From positions 53,042 through 117,041 of the forward strand of contig JAFQQW010000066.1 of assembly GCA_017410375.1 (NCBI GenBank): 64,000 nucleotides of DNA, read 5' to 3'. Positions 47,843 to 56,676 of this stretch are shown here, one piece after another; within the stretch, counting starts at the first letter, position 1; each line of letters begins with the position of its first letter. The notes beneath the pieces are model-generated. The model was not told the origin of the DNA. It saw only the letters and a list, made by a program, of their open reading frames with translations, and did not search any database. Made by a program: the position numbers and the translations under genes. The stretch comes from Clostridia bacterium. Lineage in GTDB: Bacteria > Bacillota > Clostridia > RGIG6154.

Positions 47843-48280
47843 TCCTCCGTCACTTTAAAATTATAAACCCCTACTAAAAAAGCATACTGTATAAAAGGTT
47901 GAAACCTTTGGAACATTAGGTTAAAACCTAATGGCACTATTGCTAATGCGAACAATAAAAAATAAAAAGATACAGGATGCTTACTACAAATAAAACTTAT
48001 TTGAGAAAGTTATAAAAGTAATAAAAAACAGAACGACTTAGAATGTCATCTAAATCGTTCTGTTTTGGTGGCAAATAACTTATTAAATAATACAATGCAC
48101 CCCGAATTAACGATAGGTGCAATTACTCTGTTTTTTCAACATTATTTACTTTTTCATCTTTTAAGATATCCATCAATCTGCATATTACTTTTTTATCTAA
48201 TTCGTTTGTTTCTTCTGCAAGTTCTTCGCGCTTGCACTCGTTCAACAAATTCTGTAGGTTATTTATTTCTTGGATGATAC
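47843..48280. other. Gene-free spacer with hairpins and a dispersed repeat
   Basis: No supportable gene. It holds two adjacent small hairpins at 47893-47934 (AAAGGTTGAAACCTTT and ATTAGGTTAAAACCTAAT), a terminator-like stem at 48027-48066 (AAAACAGAACGA...TCGTTCTGTTTT), and copy 2 of the 50-bp repeat (48069-48122), which also follows a terminator at its first site (21556). Confidence 0.6.
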
Positions 48281-48357
48281 TGCTTTTGAAAATAAAAAAT
48301 GACCGGCATAACCGGTCGTCAAATACAAAAGCGACTGACTCTCGTCAGCCGCTGTTT
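48281..48357. repeat. 77-bp repeat, copy 1 (downstream of the phosphoesterase-STAND gene)
   Basis: Begins TGCTTTTG and contains GACCGGCATAACCGGTCGTC (hairpin) followed by GCGACTGACTCTCGTCAGCC (second hairpin). The same 77 bp with about ten changes lies at 53221-53297, over the 3' end of the KAP NTPase gene. It is ~100 bp past the stop of the 48456 gene and may act as a terminator. Confidence 0.75.
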
Positions 48358-48455
48358 GCATTTACTCTTTACATTTTAGTTTTAATTTATCTTAGTCTTC
48401 AAATTTGACAAAAAGTTGTTGCGTTGTTTTTAACCTGTGCAAACACAACTTTACA

Positions 48456-51400
48456 TTAATTTAGCAAATTTTTGTGTTGGGCCAAAATTGTTTCTTGCTT
48501 GGAAAATCCACAAAGGTTACAAAATTTCGTTCTTAAACCATGGTCACATTTATTATAGTTTAGGTAATGACCGATTATGGAATCTAATATACGCGAAGCA
48601 AACATTTCATTAGAACTTTCAAACGTTTTCTTTAAACTCTGAATTTCATCATATGAAAACTTATTTAAACAATTCATTTTCAAGTCTGCTAAAATCAATT
48701 TTGATGAAATCGAATCATCCTCCGTAAATGTTTTTTGTGCTGCAGGTAGTAAATGTTCACTATTAAGGGAAATAGCAACTTGATGAACCATACCTCTCGC
48801 CATACCAGAAACAAGCATATTAATAAATCTACGGGTTGCCTTTTCTACATCTTCACGACGGAATTTCTTTTTATCCTTTAATGCCCGCTCCATAACATAC
48901 TCTATTAAGTCTTTTTCAACATAACCCATAGTATTAATAATAGCCTGAATCGAACGCATACCAAGTTTGTGCATTTCAGTTATTATTTCTAACTTTTCTT
49001 TCCCTCTTATCGCTACAGGATAATTTTGAAGTATTTGACCTAAAACCTCAATCGTTTTTAAGGCAGAGGTCACAGAAGCCATCTCTTTTTCTTTCTCTGA
49101 AATCTCAGTATCAATGACTGACTCGCCTTCGGTTGCCGTTCCATCATTTATTCCTATTTCGTCTAACCTTAACAATTCTTTTTCTTTGTTAGCTTCTACA
49201 TTAGAGTCGCTAGCTACAGTCTTTGGAATAAGTGCATTAACAGCTTCTTTAATTTCATCAAAAATAGGATTGGATTTTTGGAAATCAAAGGCTTCATAGT
49301 TTTCAAAAGTAGCATAAGCATTCAGTAGGACGGTGTCTATAATTTCATTACTACCAGCAAAATGGCATACAAATATGATAATGTTACCATATGTTTCGTT
49401 ATATAGAGCCGAACTCATTTTTTCAACTATGCTGATAACATCAGGATCCTTTAGGTTGTATGCTATATATCTTCCTGCAAAATAATAAAAAATATACGGA
49501 TACTTAAATCGATAAACAGAGCCTTCTCCATAACTCAAGCGAATAATATTTGCCTCTATCATCTTAGCCAAAAAATCGGTTGCAGATAATTTTAAAAAGT
49601 AAGTTTCGCCTATTTCTGATATAGCATCGGTTAACTGTTCTTCAGAAAAGCTAGTTTTACCGTTTTTTAGCATTTCAAAACTCAATCTTGATAATACACT
49701 TTGGTCAATATTGTATTCTCCTGCTTTTGAATAGCTATCAGACACCTTTGATAAACAACTACCAATAAGCGATTCGTATAAAAAGCCATATTTGCTACCA
49801 CTAAAGGTTTGTTTAAATGCATCACTATTTTGCAAGGTACCAATAATAAAAACAGGCAATGCAGGTATAAATGCAGCACCGTTACCTAAAAACGTATCTA
49901 TTTGATTTCTAGCTATTTCTATTCGACTCGAAATTTCTTCTTCAGTCAAATCGTTTTCGTCCAAATGATACCATTTTGAAATCAGTTCTTTTCGTTTAGT
50001 ATTTCCTAACGGCAATATATCATAATAGATTAATTGGTCTAACGAAGCAATATATTCTGACGTCAATATTGTTGGTAACTCCATAGAAGACGAAAGAAAA
50101 ATTGTAACACGACCAAAAAAGCCGCACAAGAAATCCAAAACTTTTGCCCGTCTATCCTTGTTATATTTTATCAAATCAAAGTCATCAACAATTGCTATTC
50201 TTTTGTTTTTTGGTAATTGGTTGAAATCCTCTAAACAATCGGCATGGTATTGAGATACAAAAGTATTTTCGATCGTTTCTCTTATTTTACTTATATCAGA
50301 AGAAGTAAATGATTTTCCATTAAGAAATACACAACAAGAATCCTTTGCTTCCTCTATCAAAAACAGACGTTTTGCCAAAGCAGTCTTTCCACCTGTAGAA
50401 GCCCCTACCAAAATATTCAACGCATTATCTGACAATTCTTCAGCAATATTGGTTCGGATTGTTTTATTTCCTCTCTTTTCATTATGGTAATCACTTTTAA
50501 CCAAATCAGGCCAAACAAATAAATCGGTCAACGTTACATCATCTTTTGCAAAATGATTTATAGTAATACCGATATCATTTGCTTCTGACAATGTTTTTTC
50601 ATTTGGATGATATGTATTTCGAGCGGCCGAAATATTTTTATGATATTGATTACTTCTTTGTTCGCCTCTTTTATATGCTTCATTTGACCATATAAAATCA
50701 ATCAAATTATAGTTTTGAAAAGACGAATCAAAATTAAGTACTGTAAAACCGCTGTTTTCGCTATAACTGTCTTGTAATTCCTTGCCGTGGTTGCAAAAAA
50801 CAGAAAAAGAGGTTCCTTCTATTTTATAACTATCCCTTTCGTGCTCGTGTCCTACTAAAATCATATCCGCATTTGTACGAACATAATCAACAAATCCTCT
50901 TTTGTAGTCTGGGTTCAACCAGCCATCCGGATGGTGATACATACAAAAAACAACCTTATATTCATCCAGTTTTACAGTTGGGAAAAGGCTAGTTGGCATT
51001 ATTATTTTACCTGGATTTTCCTTAAGAACTGACATCCATGATGTGTTCATCAAAAGAAAAAGCACCTTATTGTTGCCAACTGACACTTCTTTAGTTGGAA
51101 GACATTGCGAACTATCAATGTCATAATATGTTGCGAGGTTGTTATACTCTTGTTGCACACTGTTTACCACATTATAATATTCACGATCTATATTCGATTG
51201 CTTTGCAGATTGTATAAGTGCATTGCGTACTTCTGATGACGTGCTTTCAAAATCACAATCATGGTTACCAGGCACAAATAATATATTAACATCTGAATTC
51301 TTTTCTTGTTTAATGTATTCGGCGATTTCCGTTAACATATTTTTTGCAAGATCATATTGTTCTTTTTTGCCAGAATATGCAATATCTCCTGAAATCGCAA

Positions 51401-51527
51401 TAATTACACTCCCATTTGATGGAAGCGAACTAACACACGCTGCTTTAAGTTTTCCAACCTTGTTGAAAATAGAATCTCTGTCGTTGTTTATATGTATATC
51501 AGAAAAATGAATAACAGATAGACTCAT
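48456..51527 (-). CDS. Metallophosphoesterase-STAND NTPase fusion (candidate antiviral protein)
   Basis: 1023 aa. Residues 1-270 are a calcineurin-like metallophosphoesterase with all metal motifs: Asp10-x-His12, SGD48, GNHD (87-90), HH (198-199) and GHEH (226-229). Residues ~360-560 are a P-loop STAND/NACHT-like NTPase: Walker A GASTGGKT (375-382) and Walker B RIAIVDDFD (448-449). A helical region (~600-1000) and a Cys-rich end (CDHGLRTKFCNLCGF) follow and probably sense the trigger. STAND fusions with a nuclease or phosphatase head are known antiphage designs; this role is inferred from architecture and from the neighbouring KAP NTPase, AbiE and recombinase genes. The ATG at 51527 follows AGGAGGG. 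Confidence 0.82.
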   Translation of the reverse strand: MSLSVIHFSDIHINNDRDSIFNKVGKLKAACVSSLPSNGSVIIAISGDIAYSGKKEQYDLAKNMLTEIAEYIKQEKNSDVNILFVPGNHDCDFESTSSEVRNALIQSAKQSNIDREYYNVVNSVQQEYNNLATYYDIDSSQCLPTKEVSVGNNKVLFLLMNTSWMSVLKENPGKIIMPTSLFPTVKLDEYKVVFCMYHHPDGWLNPDYKRGFVDYVRTNADMILVGHEHERDSYKIEGTSFSVFCNHGKELQDSYSENSGFTVLNFDSSFQNYNLIDFIWSNEAYKRGEQRSNQYHKNISAARNTYHPNEKTLSEANDIGITINHFAKDDVTLTDLFVWPDLVKSDYHNEKRGNKTIRTNIAEELSDNALNILVGASTGGKTALAKRLFLIEEAKDSCCVFLNGKSFTSSDISKIRETIENTFVSQYHADCLEDFNQLPKNKRIAIVDDFDLIKYNKDRRAKVLDFLCGFFGRVTIFLSSSMELPTILTSEYIASLDQLIYYDILPLGNTKRKELISKWYHLDENDLTEEEISSRIEIARNQIDTFLGNGAAFIPALPVFIIGTLQNSDAFKQTFSGSKYGFLYESLIGSCLSKVSDSYSKAGEYNIDQSVLSRLSFEMLKNGKTSFSEEQLTDAISEIGETYFLKLSATDFLAKMIEANIIRLSYGEGSVYRFKYPYIFYYFAGRYIAYNLKDPDVISIVEKMSSALYNETYGNIIIFVCHFAGSNEIIDTVLLNAYATFENYEAFDFQKSNPIFDEIKEAVNALIPKTVASDSNVEANKEKELLRLDEIGINDGTATEGESVIDTEISEKEKEMASVTSALKTIEVLGQILQNYPVAIRGKEKLEIITEMHKLGMRSIQAIINTMGYVEKDLIEYVMERALKDKKKFRREDVEKATRRFINMLVSGMARGMVHQVAISLNSEHLLPAAQKTFTEDDSISSKLILADLKMNCLNKFSYDEIQSLKKTFESSNEMFASRILDSIIGHYLNYNKCDHGLRTKFCNLCGFSKQETILAQHKNLLN

Positions 51528-51593
51528 AAGCATCCCTCCTATATCGACATTATACATCAAAATAGAAGATTTTACAACAAAAATTGCAGATAT

Positions 51594-51815
51594 TTAAATA
51601 TCATTTACTTTTACAGTCCATTTTTTATTATTTAATGTCAATTTATATTCGCCTTTTTCAGTAAAGCATATAAATTCTGATTGTTTAGAACTTGTTTGTT
51701 TGTTTTCAATATATTTATGAATATATATTGTCTCTCCACCCACTCCTGTAATACCTAAGGGGACAATTTGTCCATTCGGATAAAAATCTGCTCGAACAAT
51801 ATATTCTTCTTTCAT
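51594..51815 (-). CDS. Small conserved-looking protein of unknown function
   Basis: A 73-aa protein, probably all beta (DFYPNGQIVPLGITGVGGET, EYKLTLNNKKWTVKV), resembling a small SH3-like or Ig-like barrel, but no family is recognised. The ATG at 51815 follows AAGGATGA. It lies 66 bp upstream of the phosphoesterase-STAND gene on the same strand, so it could be co-expressed with it. No terminator separates them. Confidence 0.65.
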   Translation of the reverse strand: MKEEYIVRADFYPNGQIVPLGITGVGGETIYIHKYIENKQTSSKQSEFICFTEKGEYKLTLNNKKWTVKVNDI

Positions 51816-51900
51816 ATTATCATCCTTTCTTAAAATAAATAATCTTATTATACAATATTGAGAGTGTTATTTTTGTCATAAATTGCGATAATATAAAAAA

Positions 51901-51952
51901 ACATCAAGTCGCCGACTGAGCTACTCGTGTACTCAATCTCCAACTTGATGCC
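51901..51952 (-). terminator. Long imperfect hairpin
   Basis: CATCAAGT pairs with ACTTGATG and, inside, GATTGAGTAC pairs with GTAGCTCAGTC with one bulge. It lies between the genes at 51594 and 52003 on the minus strand. A probable terminator or RNA-processing structure; the T run is short. Confidence 0.5.
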
Positions 51953-52002
51953 TATCCATAATTCCCATATTCACAGATGGGTGGATGTATCACTAATAGT
52001 AT

Positions 52003-52242
52003 TTAGGTTTGAACAATCATCGGAATATTAACCATGCTTTGATTCCAAATTATTAAATGCGACTTACATTTAGGACAAATCACAATATAGTCTGCGCACA
52101 TGTTATCTTTAGCATCCTTAAGCAACATAATCTTCGAATGATTAAATATATTTTTATTTGCAGCAAACGCAATATTTTTTGCTCCACATAAAGGATTAGG
52201 ACATTTAAACCCTGGTAATTTGTATATTTTTTCTTTACTCAT
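52003..52242 (-). CDS. Small zinc-ribbon-like protein
   Basis: A 79-aa protein with paired cysteines, CPNPLCG near residue 14-19 and CPKC near residue 56-59, which could bind one zinc ion. The rest has no recognised motif. It starts at the ATG at 52242, 3 bp after the stop codon of the LexA-like gene, so the two are co-transcribed and probably share the operator at 52879-52903. Function unknown. Confidence 0.7.
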   Translation of the reverse strand: MSKEKIYKLPGFKCPNPLCGAKNIAFAANKNIFNHSKIMLLKDAKDNMCADYIVICPKCKSHLIIWNQSMVNIPMIVQT

Positions 52243-52245
52243 GCA

Positions 52246-52866
52246 TTATAACACTTTCTTAAGACTATGAATTACACTAATAGCAACGCCTTGTATTTTA
52301 AGGTCTTGCACATAAATGTCGGGATACTCTATTTTGTTGGAATTACATGACTCCAAGAAATATTTTTTGCCATCATCAGTTTTCTTTAAAACCTTAAGAT
52401 TATTCTTTCCTTCATACAATGCCACGACAATATCACCAATATTAGGTTTTTGACTTCTGTTGATAACAACATAGTCCCCTGGATGTATCCCTGCATCTAT
52501 CATAGATTCACCTTTGGAAATAAGAACAAAAAATTCTCCTTTGCCGATTAATGATTCAGGCAATCTAATATATTCAATAATTTCTTCGCTTTCCTCTTGT
52601 CCTTCTCCACATGCGACATACCCCAAAACCGGCATTGAATAAGATGAATGCTCTTTATCCATACGATATGTCTGAATTTGACGCCGTCCCTTATATGCAA
52701 GCACTCCATCATCGTTTAAGGACTGCAAATATCTGTGCACAGTAGAAAGAGAAATACCGGTTTCTTCTGCTATCTGTCTCAGTGATGGGGATTCCCTATA
52801 GTTATCAAAATAAGAATCAATATAATCAACTATTATCTTTTTCTTAAAATCATCTTTAATACGCAT
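52246..52866 (-). CDS. LexA-like self-cleaving repressor (S24 peptidase)
   Basis: 206 aa. Residues 1-65 are a winged HTH of the LexA type (SLRQIAEETGISLSTVHRYL). Residues ~78-206 are an S24 peptidase domain: cleavage site Cys86-Gly87 in GYVACGEG (Cys-Gly as in UmuD), catalytic Ser121 in KGESM and Lys158 in NLKVLK. It should repress until DNA damage triggers RecA-assisted self-cleavage. The ATG at 52866 follows GGAGGAG. Its leader has a perfect 25-bp palindrome downstream of a consensus promoter, so it is self-regulated. It is not certain that this is the host LexA rather than a mobile-element regulator; its island context favours the latter. Confidence 0.88.
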   Translation of the reverse strand: MRIKDDFKKKIIVDYIDSYFDNYRESPSLRQIAEETGISLSTVHRYLQSLNDDGVLAYKGRRQIQTYRMDKEHSSYSMPVLGYVACGEGQEESEEIIEYIRLPESLIGKGEFFVLISKGESMIDAGIHPGDYVVINRSQKPNIGDIVVALYEGKNNLKVLKKTDDGKKYFLESCNSNKIEYPDIYVQDLKIQGVAISVIHSLKKVL

Positions 52867-52878
52867 GAAATCTCCTCC

Positions 52879-52936
52879 ATACTGAAACATTTTGTTTCAG
52901 TATAGATATTATAGCACTACGATATAAAATTGTCAA
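52879..52936 (-). promoter_or_regulatory. Promoter and palindromic operator of the LexA-like gene
   Basis: Minus strand TTGACA (plus 52931-52936), 17 bp, TATAAT (plus 52908-52913). The operator ATACTGAAAC-N5-GTTTCAGTAT (52879-52903) is a perfect 10+10 inverted repeat over the transcription start. It differs from the clostridial/Bacillus LexA box GAAC-N4-GTTC, though GAAAC-N5-GTTTC is reminiscent of it. Confidence 0.85.
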
Positions 52937-53014
52937 GTACTTTATAGAAGTTATTTGATTTTAATTTGTTAAATTTAATGTAAGAACTAATCTTAGTAAA
53001 CCCTCCTTTGGAGA

Positions 53015-53162
53015 TTAATTTTTTTGTTTATAATACTCACTCAATGCTCGTTTTTCTATATTTTCTTTCCATTTCTCCATTTCATCTTCATTTAGACTAG
53101 AAATCGTTTATATCCTGCTCATCATCGCTCGCTATGAAGAGTTCAACCACAAATTCATTCAT
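53015..53162 (-). pseudogene. Small frameshifted ORF
   Basis: On the minus strand MNEFVVELFIASDDEQDINDF ends at a stop, and one frame over the sequence continues SLNEDEMEKWKENIEKRALS then EYYKQKN. A single extra T would account for the break. The intact product would be about 50 aa, acidic then helical. No family recognised and no strong ribosome site. It may be a decayed gene or chance. Confidence 0.35.
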
Positions 53163-53220
53163 TGATACCACATCTCATAACTTCATATTATAATTTCAAC
53201 TTAAATAACAATGTACTTTC

Positions 53221-53297
53221 TGCTTTTGTGTATAAAAAACGACCGGCATAACCGATCGTTAAACACTAAAGCGACAGACTTTCGTCAGCCGATGTTA
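53221..53297. repeat. 77-bp repeat, copy 2 (overlaps 3' end of the KAP NTPase gene)
   Basis: Matches 48281-48357 with about ten substitutions, including GACCGGCATAACCGATCGT and the second hairpin around CGTCAGCC. It overlaps the last few codons and the stop of the NTPase gene. Confidence 0.75.
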
Positions 53298-55081
53298 GCA
53301 ACACTATTTTCTTCCGCTATCTTTGCATTCATTTCTTTTATGTATGTCGTTGTTTCTTCAATAATGTATATTGTAAACGAATCCTTTTCTTTGCTTAGCA
53401 TTTCTAAAAGTATCTTAACAAGTTTATCAAGGTTTTTCACTGTTTCTGCTATATCGTCATGACTTGACACGTATTTATAATCAAATACAAGACCGTTTAA
53501 AGTATGATACAACTCTCGCTTCTCACTATTTTCAACCCTTCTATACGCGGAAACAAAGCATTCTAACAACTCGTCATCAAATGAAACTACACTTTGACTA
53601 CGAAGGTTTGAATTGTCGACCAAATCAGGCGATTTTAAGTATTCTATAAACTTACGCCGATATTCCCATGCTGCCTTTCTGTCTCGCATTCTTTCAATTT
53701 CTTTGTATAACACTTGGGCATGCTCACACAATTTAGATACATGTTCGGGAGTCATAAACGATGAATTCTTGGGCTCTGTTAACCTCCCAGCCTTAATTTC
53801 AGCTTCTCTTGTTCTAAACCCCGAAAGCAATTTTTGATAATCCACATCACACGGTAAAGGGATTTTATATTCATTTAACGCCTGCACTCGACTAAGCAAA
53901 CTTATAATTTCCTGACAGCAAAGCCCACCGGTATATCCGAGCTCAAGTGCGTCTGGCAAACCTTTGGATATAATCTCATCATCCAAATTCCAAAAATCCC
54001 AATTAAGAAAAATCTCATAATAAGTAACTGCTTTAGGCTCAAAATGTACTCGCAACGAATTAATAAGTTCCTCTTCGTCCCATATCCCTTCAACACTCCA
54101 TTTTTGAAGCGGCCTTAGTTGATACGATAGCAGTAGTTTGCTGTACTTTTCTTTTGCATTTGTTTCTGCAAACATATACCCATATTTTTCGTGCTTCACA
54201 TAATTATTTGCTGCTGTCTCGAAATGTATGGCCCCGAACGAATATAAAATTTGAGCCATTTTTTCAGTTGGAATAGAACTCCTTTTCCAAGTACCATATA
54301 TCCGTTCAAAAGCAATAATATATGTTTTGAATGTTCTAATATTCTCATGTTTGCTTTCACTAAAAATTTGTATTAAAACGTCTAAATTTTTCTGCAAAAA
54401 TTCGACATATCCAGCGGTCGTTTCTTTATAGTTTTTCACAATCTCCGTGATTATATTTTTGTAATCAGAAACTAAATGCACGGTGCGTGATATAACTTTT
54501 TCCTTGAAATCATTATACTTGCTGCCAAATATATGCTTTTCGTCTGCAACAATTATTGTTTTGATGCCTGCATTTTCAGAATATTCATTTATAGCCCCTA
54601 ATAATTTTGTGCTATCAACGTTGCATCTTTCGAAATCATCAAAAACTAATACCAATTTCTTGCTGATAATTGTTTTTTCACAATAACATTGTATTTCAGA
54701 AGAAGGCACAACGAAATCATATAAGTTAATAGATAACGCAGTGTTTATTCCCTTCGCAAAATTCGAATACTCGCTCAAAGCGTATGCAATGGATTTAATG
54801 CGCTCTTTGATAGGACCTATTACTTTTGCAGTACCACTTGCATTTTTGCGTAAGATTTGTGCGCAAAAAACGTTTTCTTTCACTTTTTTATGAAGCTGTT
54901 CTACAGTTTCTATACCAAAAAGAGAGATTGTAACAACAATGTATTTTTCACCATTATTTAATTCGCGAGCAATTTCCCTAATCAAATAAGTTTTTCCACA
55001 ACCCCACTGTCCCGTAAGCAAAAGGGCTCCTGCAGATTCATTTGAAGAAACGAACTCACATATTTCCTTTTTGACATCCAT
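53285..55081 (-). CDS. KAP-type P-loop NTPase (candidate defence protein)
   Basis: 598 aa. Walker A is GQWGCGKT (24-31) and Walker B LVLVFDDFERC with Asp148-Asp149, followed by a sensor-like strand TIIVADEKHIFG. This is the KAP family layout of STAND-related NTPases. The C-terminal ~400 residues are helical with no enzymatic motif; no transmembrane insertion is seen, unlike many KAP proteins. KAP NTPases occur in antiphage systems, and the neighbourhood (AbiE, phosphoesterase-STAND) supports that use by inference. The ATG at 55081 has an unusual leader: ten consecutive G (minus strand) from 9 nt upstream serve in place of a normal ribosome site. The 77-bp repeat overlaps its 3' end. Confidence 0.8.
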   Translation of the reverse strand: MDVKKEICEFVSSNESAGALLLTGQWGCGKTYLIREIARELNNGEKYIVVTISLFGIETVEQLHKKVKENVFCAQILRKNASGTAKVIGPIKERIKSIAYALSEYSNFAKGINTALSINLYDFVVPSSEIQCYCEKTIISKKLVLVFDDFERCNVDSTKLLGAINEYSENAGIKTIIVADEKHIFGSKYNDFKEKVISRTVHLVSDYKNIITEIVKNYKETTAGYVEFLQKNLDVLIQIFSESKHENIRTFKTYIIAFERIYGTWKRSSIPTEKMAQILYSFGAIHFETAANNYVKHEKYGYMFAETNAKEKYSKLLLSYQLRPLQKWSVEGIWDEEELINSLRVHFEPKAVTYYEIFLNWDFWNLDDEIISKGLPDALELGYTGGLCCQEIISLLSRVQALNEYKIPLPCDVDYQKLLSGFRTREAEIKAGRLTEPKNSSFMTPEHVSKLCEHAQVLYKEIERMRDRKAAWEYRRKFIEYLKSPDLVDNSNLRSQSVVSFDDELLECFVSAYRRVENSEKRELYHTLNGLVFDYKYVSSHDDIAETVKNLDKLVKILLEMLSKEKDSFTIYIIEETTTYIKEMNAKIAEENSVANIG

Positions 55082-55089
55082 GAAACTTT

Positions 55090-55099
55090 CCCCCCCCCC
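55090..55099 (-). repeat. G10 homopolymer in the KAP gene leader
   Basis: Ten C on the plus strand (G10 on the coding strand) end 8 nt before the ATG. Such tracts slip in replication, and here a length change would alter the Shine-Dalgarno region. Confidence 0.85.
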
Positions 55100-55236
55100 A
55101 CTACTTTTATACGTCCTTAATTTTTATTTCCTTAAATTTTCCCGTTTGTACCACTTTAGAGCGTTCCGCTCATAAATCTCTCGCTTATTTTAACAACATT
55201 TTTCCGCAAAATAGACGAAAACCGCTCTATGAACTT

Positions 55237-56061
55237 TTATAAAACTAGGATTTTCAAGATATCCATAATCTGAACATACTCTATTTCTGCGGCATACGCA
55301 AACTGTTTTCGGTACTTGCCCCACATAGCTCTCAGTTCATCGCTTTCTTCAATGTTTTTCAATATATCAGATACATTCGTGATTTGATTAGCAGTACCTC
55401 GATGTGCGGCAGTAGCTTTCAGCGCTTCTTTAAATAAAACTTTATCATATTTTTGAGCAGTGGTAAGTATGTAAACATCATAAAAATCTCTGGGTCTGGT
55501 ATTAAATACCCCTCTTCTGAGAATGGTTTCAACTTTTTCAGCCATAACAGTTTCAATGTTATACGCCCATAATTCATAATACATATCATCATTAAAAATT
55601 TCCGTAAATCTATATGGGATTGCACGAGGCGTAATCACATCACCTGTAGACACATCAACACTAAGAGATATCACGAGAGTCTCAAATTTTGCATCCAGCA
55701 TTACCCGATAACCACCATATATATCATCTTCTCGAATAGGCGAAATTTTACCAACCTCGAAACAGATGCCATCATCACAAGAAATTTCACAAACACTTTC
55801 TAATGCAGAACGAATTGACTCCGTCGTAAGAGGTAAATTTTTGAGGGTAGTGTCCAAATCCATTGTTGCGCGGTTATCAAGCCCTACAATTGCAGCAACA
55901 AGCATTCCGCCTTTCATCACAAACTTATCTTTGTATTCAGACATCGAAAGTCGTACTAACAAACGTTCAAACATATAGTTTTGCAATATTACCTGGGCAG
56001 GAATATTTTTTTGTTTTGCTATGTTCCTTATTTTAGCTTTTAAGCTCATTGCATTACTCAC
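55237..56061 (-). CDS. abiEii: AbiEii-type nucleotidyltransferase toxin
   Basis: 274 aa, nucleotidyltransferase-like (DUF1814/AbiEii). Signatures: MKGGM (50-52) followed by R64-x-T-x-D-x-D70 (RATMDLD), then a LSVDVSTGD strand with the third acidic residue, and the helical VMAEKVETILRRGVFNTRPRDFYDVY region. In type IV systems it acts as a toxin that modifies tRNA ends; here that is by family. The start is the GTG at 56061, which overlaps the antitoxin stop (GTGA) and has GGAGG seven bases upstream. Phage-abortive infection is the known role of AbiE pairs. Confidence 0.88.
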   Translation of the reverse strand: MSNAMSLKAKIRNIAKQKNIPAQVILQNYMFERLLVRLSMSEYKDKFVMKGGMLVAAIVGLDNRATMDLDTTLKNLPLTTESIRSALESVCEISCDDGICFEVGKISPIREDDIYGGYRVMLDAKFETLVISLSVDVSTGDVITPRAIPYRFTEIFNDDMYYELWAYNIETVMAEKVETILRRGVFNTRPRDFYDVYILTTAQKYDKVLFKEALKATAAHRGTANQITNVSDILKNIEESDELRAMWGKYRKQFAYAAEIEYVQIMDILKILVL

Positions 56062-56651
56062 AACAACACCTCCAGATATTGACGAACAAGTTTTTCCACT
56101 CTTAATTTTTTTGCATACTCATTTAGTTTGTTCAAATCTTTTTCGGGATTAGATATATACATTTTGAGCGCTGATAAAAATGTTTCTGTTCCCACTTTAT
56201 TACGGCTACGGATTATATCGCATATGGTACGTTCCATATCATATGCCGGCACACCGTTTCCCGCCACCGTTTTTACTACTGTTTTCCCTAATGAAAACAG
56301 TTCTTTTTTTATATAATATACTTTGCATTCCGACTTAATTGATTCGGACGGAATACATCCGGATGGAGCAGTAACTGTATGCTCAAAGGGGGTTCGATCT
56401 GAAATCCCATGTAAAAATAAAGCCGTCTCATGTGAAAAAATAATTTTTCCGGAACGCTTGCTGATGGATAAAAGTTCGTCCTGCATATCATCAGGAAGAA
56501 TATATTGACCCCTTGCAATTCTTTGAATTTTGTTTTCTTTACACATTTTACAAAGCACCGCCTTGGACACACCATGTTCTGCAGCGATTTTGGTTTCTAT
56601 AATTCCACCATTATTTTTTGCTATATTAATAAGCTCTGCCATACAATTCAT
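56058..56651 (-). CDS. abiEi: AbiEi-type antitoxin / transcriptional regulator
   Basis: 197 aa. An N-terminal winged HTH (residues ~5-55: NNGGIIETKIAAEHGVSKAV, then MCKENKIQRIARGQYIL) and a C-terminal AbiEi antitoxin domain (~60-197: IFSHETALFLHGISDRTPFE, AYDMERTICDIIRSRNKV). It neutralises the AbiEii toxin and represses the operon. The ATG at 56651 follows GAGGTGATTG. A consensus promoter with an inverted repeat around the -10 box lies directly upstream, fitting autorepression. Overlap of 4 bp with the toxin gene ensures coupled translation. Confidence 0.88.
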   Translation of the reverse strand: MNCMAELINIAKNNGGIIETKIAAEHGVSKAVLCKMCKENKIQRIARGQYILPDDMQDELLSISKRSGKIIFSHETALFLHGISDRTPFEHTVTAPSGCIPSESIKSECKVYYIKKELFSLGKTVVKTVAGNGVPAYDMERTICDIIRSRNKVGTETFLSALKMYISNPEKDLNKLNEYAKKLRVEKLVRQYLEVLL

Positions 56652-56676
56652 ACAATCACCTCTTCGTAACTACTCT

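Noticed and set aside
47885..47940. CRISPR array from repeated GGTT-AAACC strings
   Set aside because: There are only two unlike small hairpins, without spacers of even length and with no cas gene.
48065..48277. 70-codon hydrophobic frame
   Set aside because: It begins inside the 50-bp repeat, lacks a ribosome site and has no homologous features.
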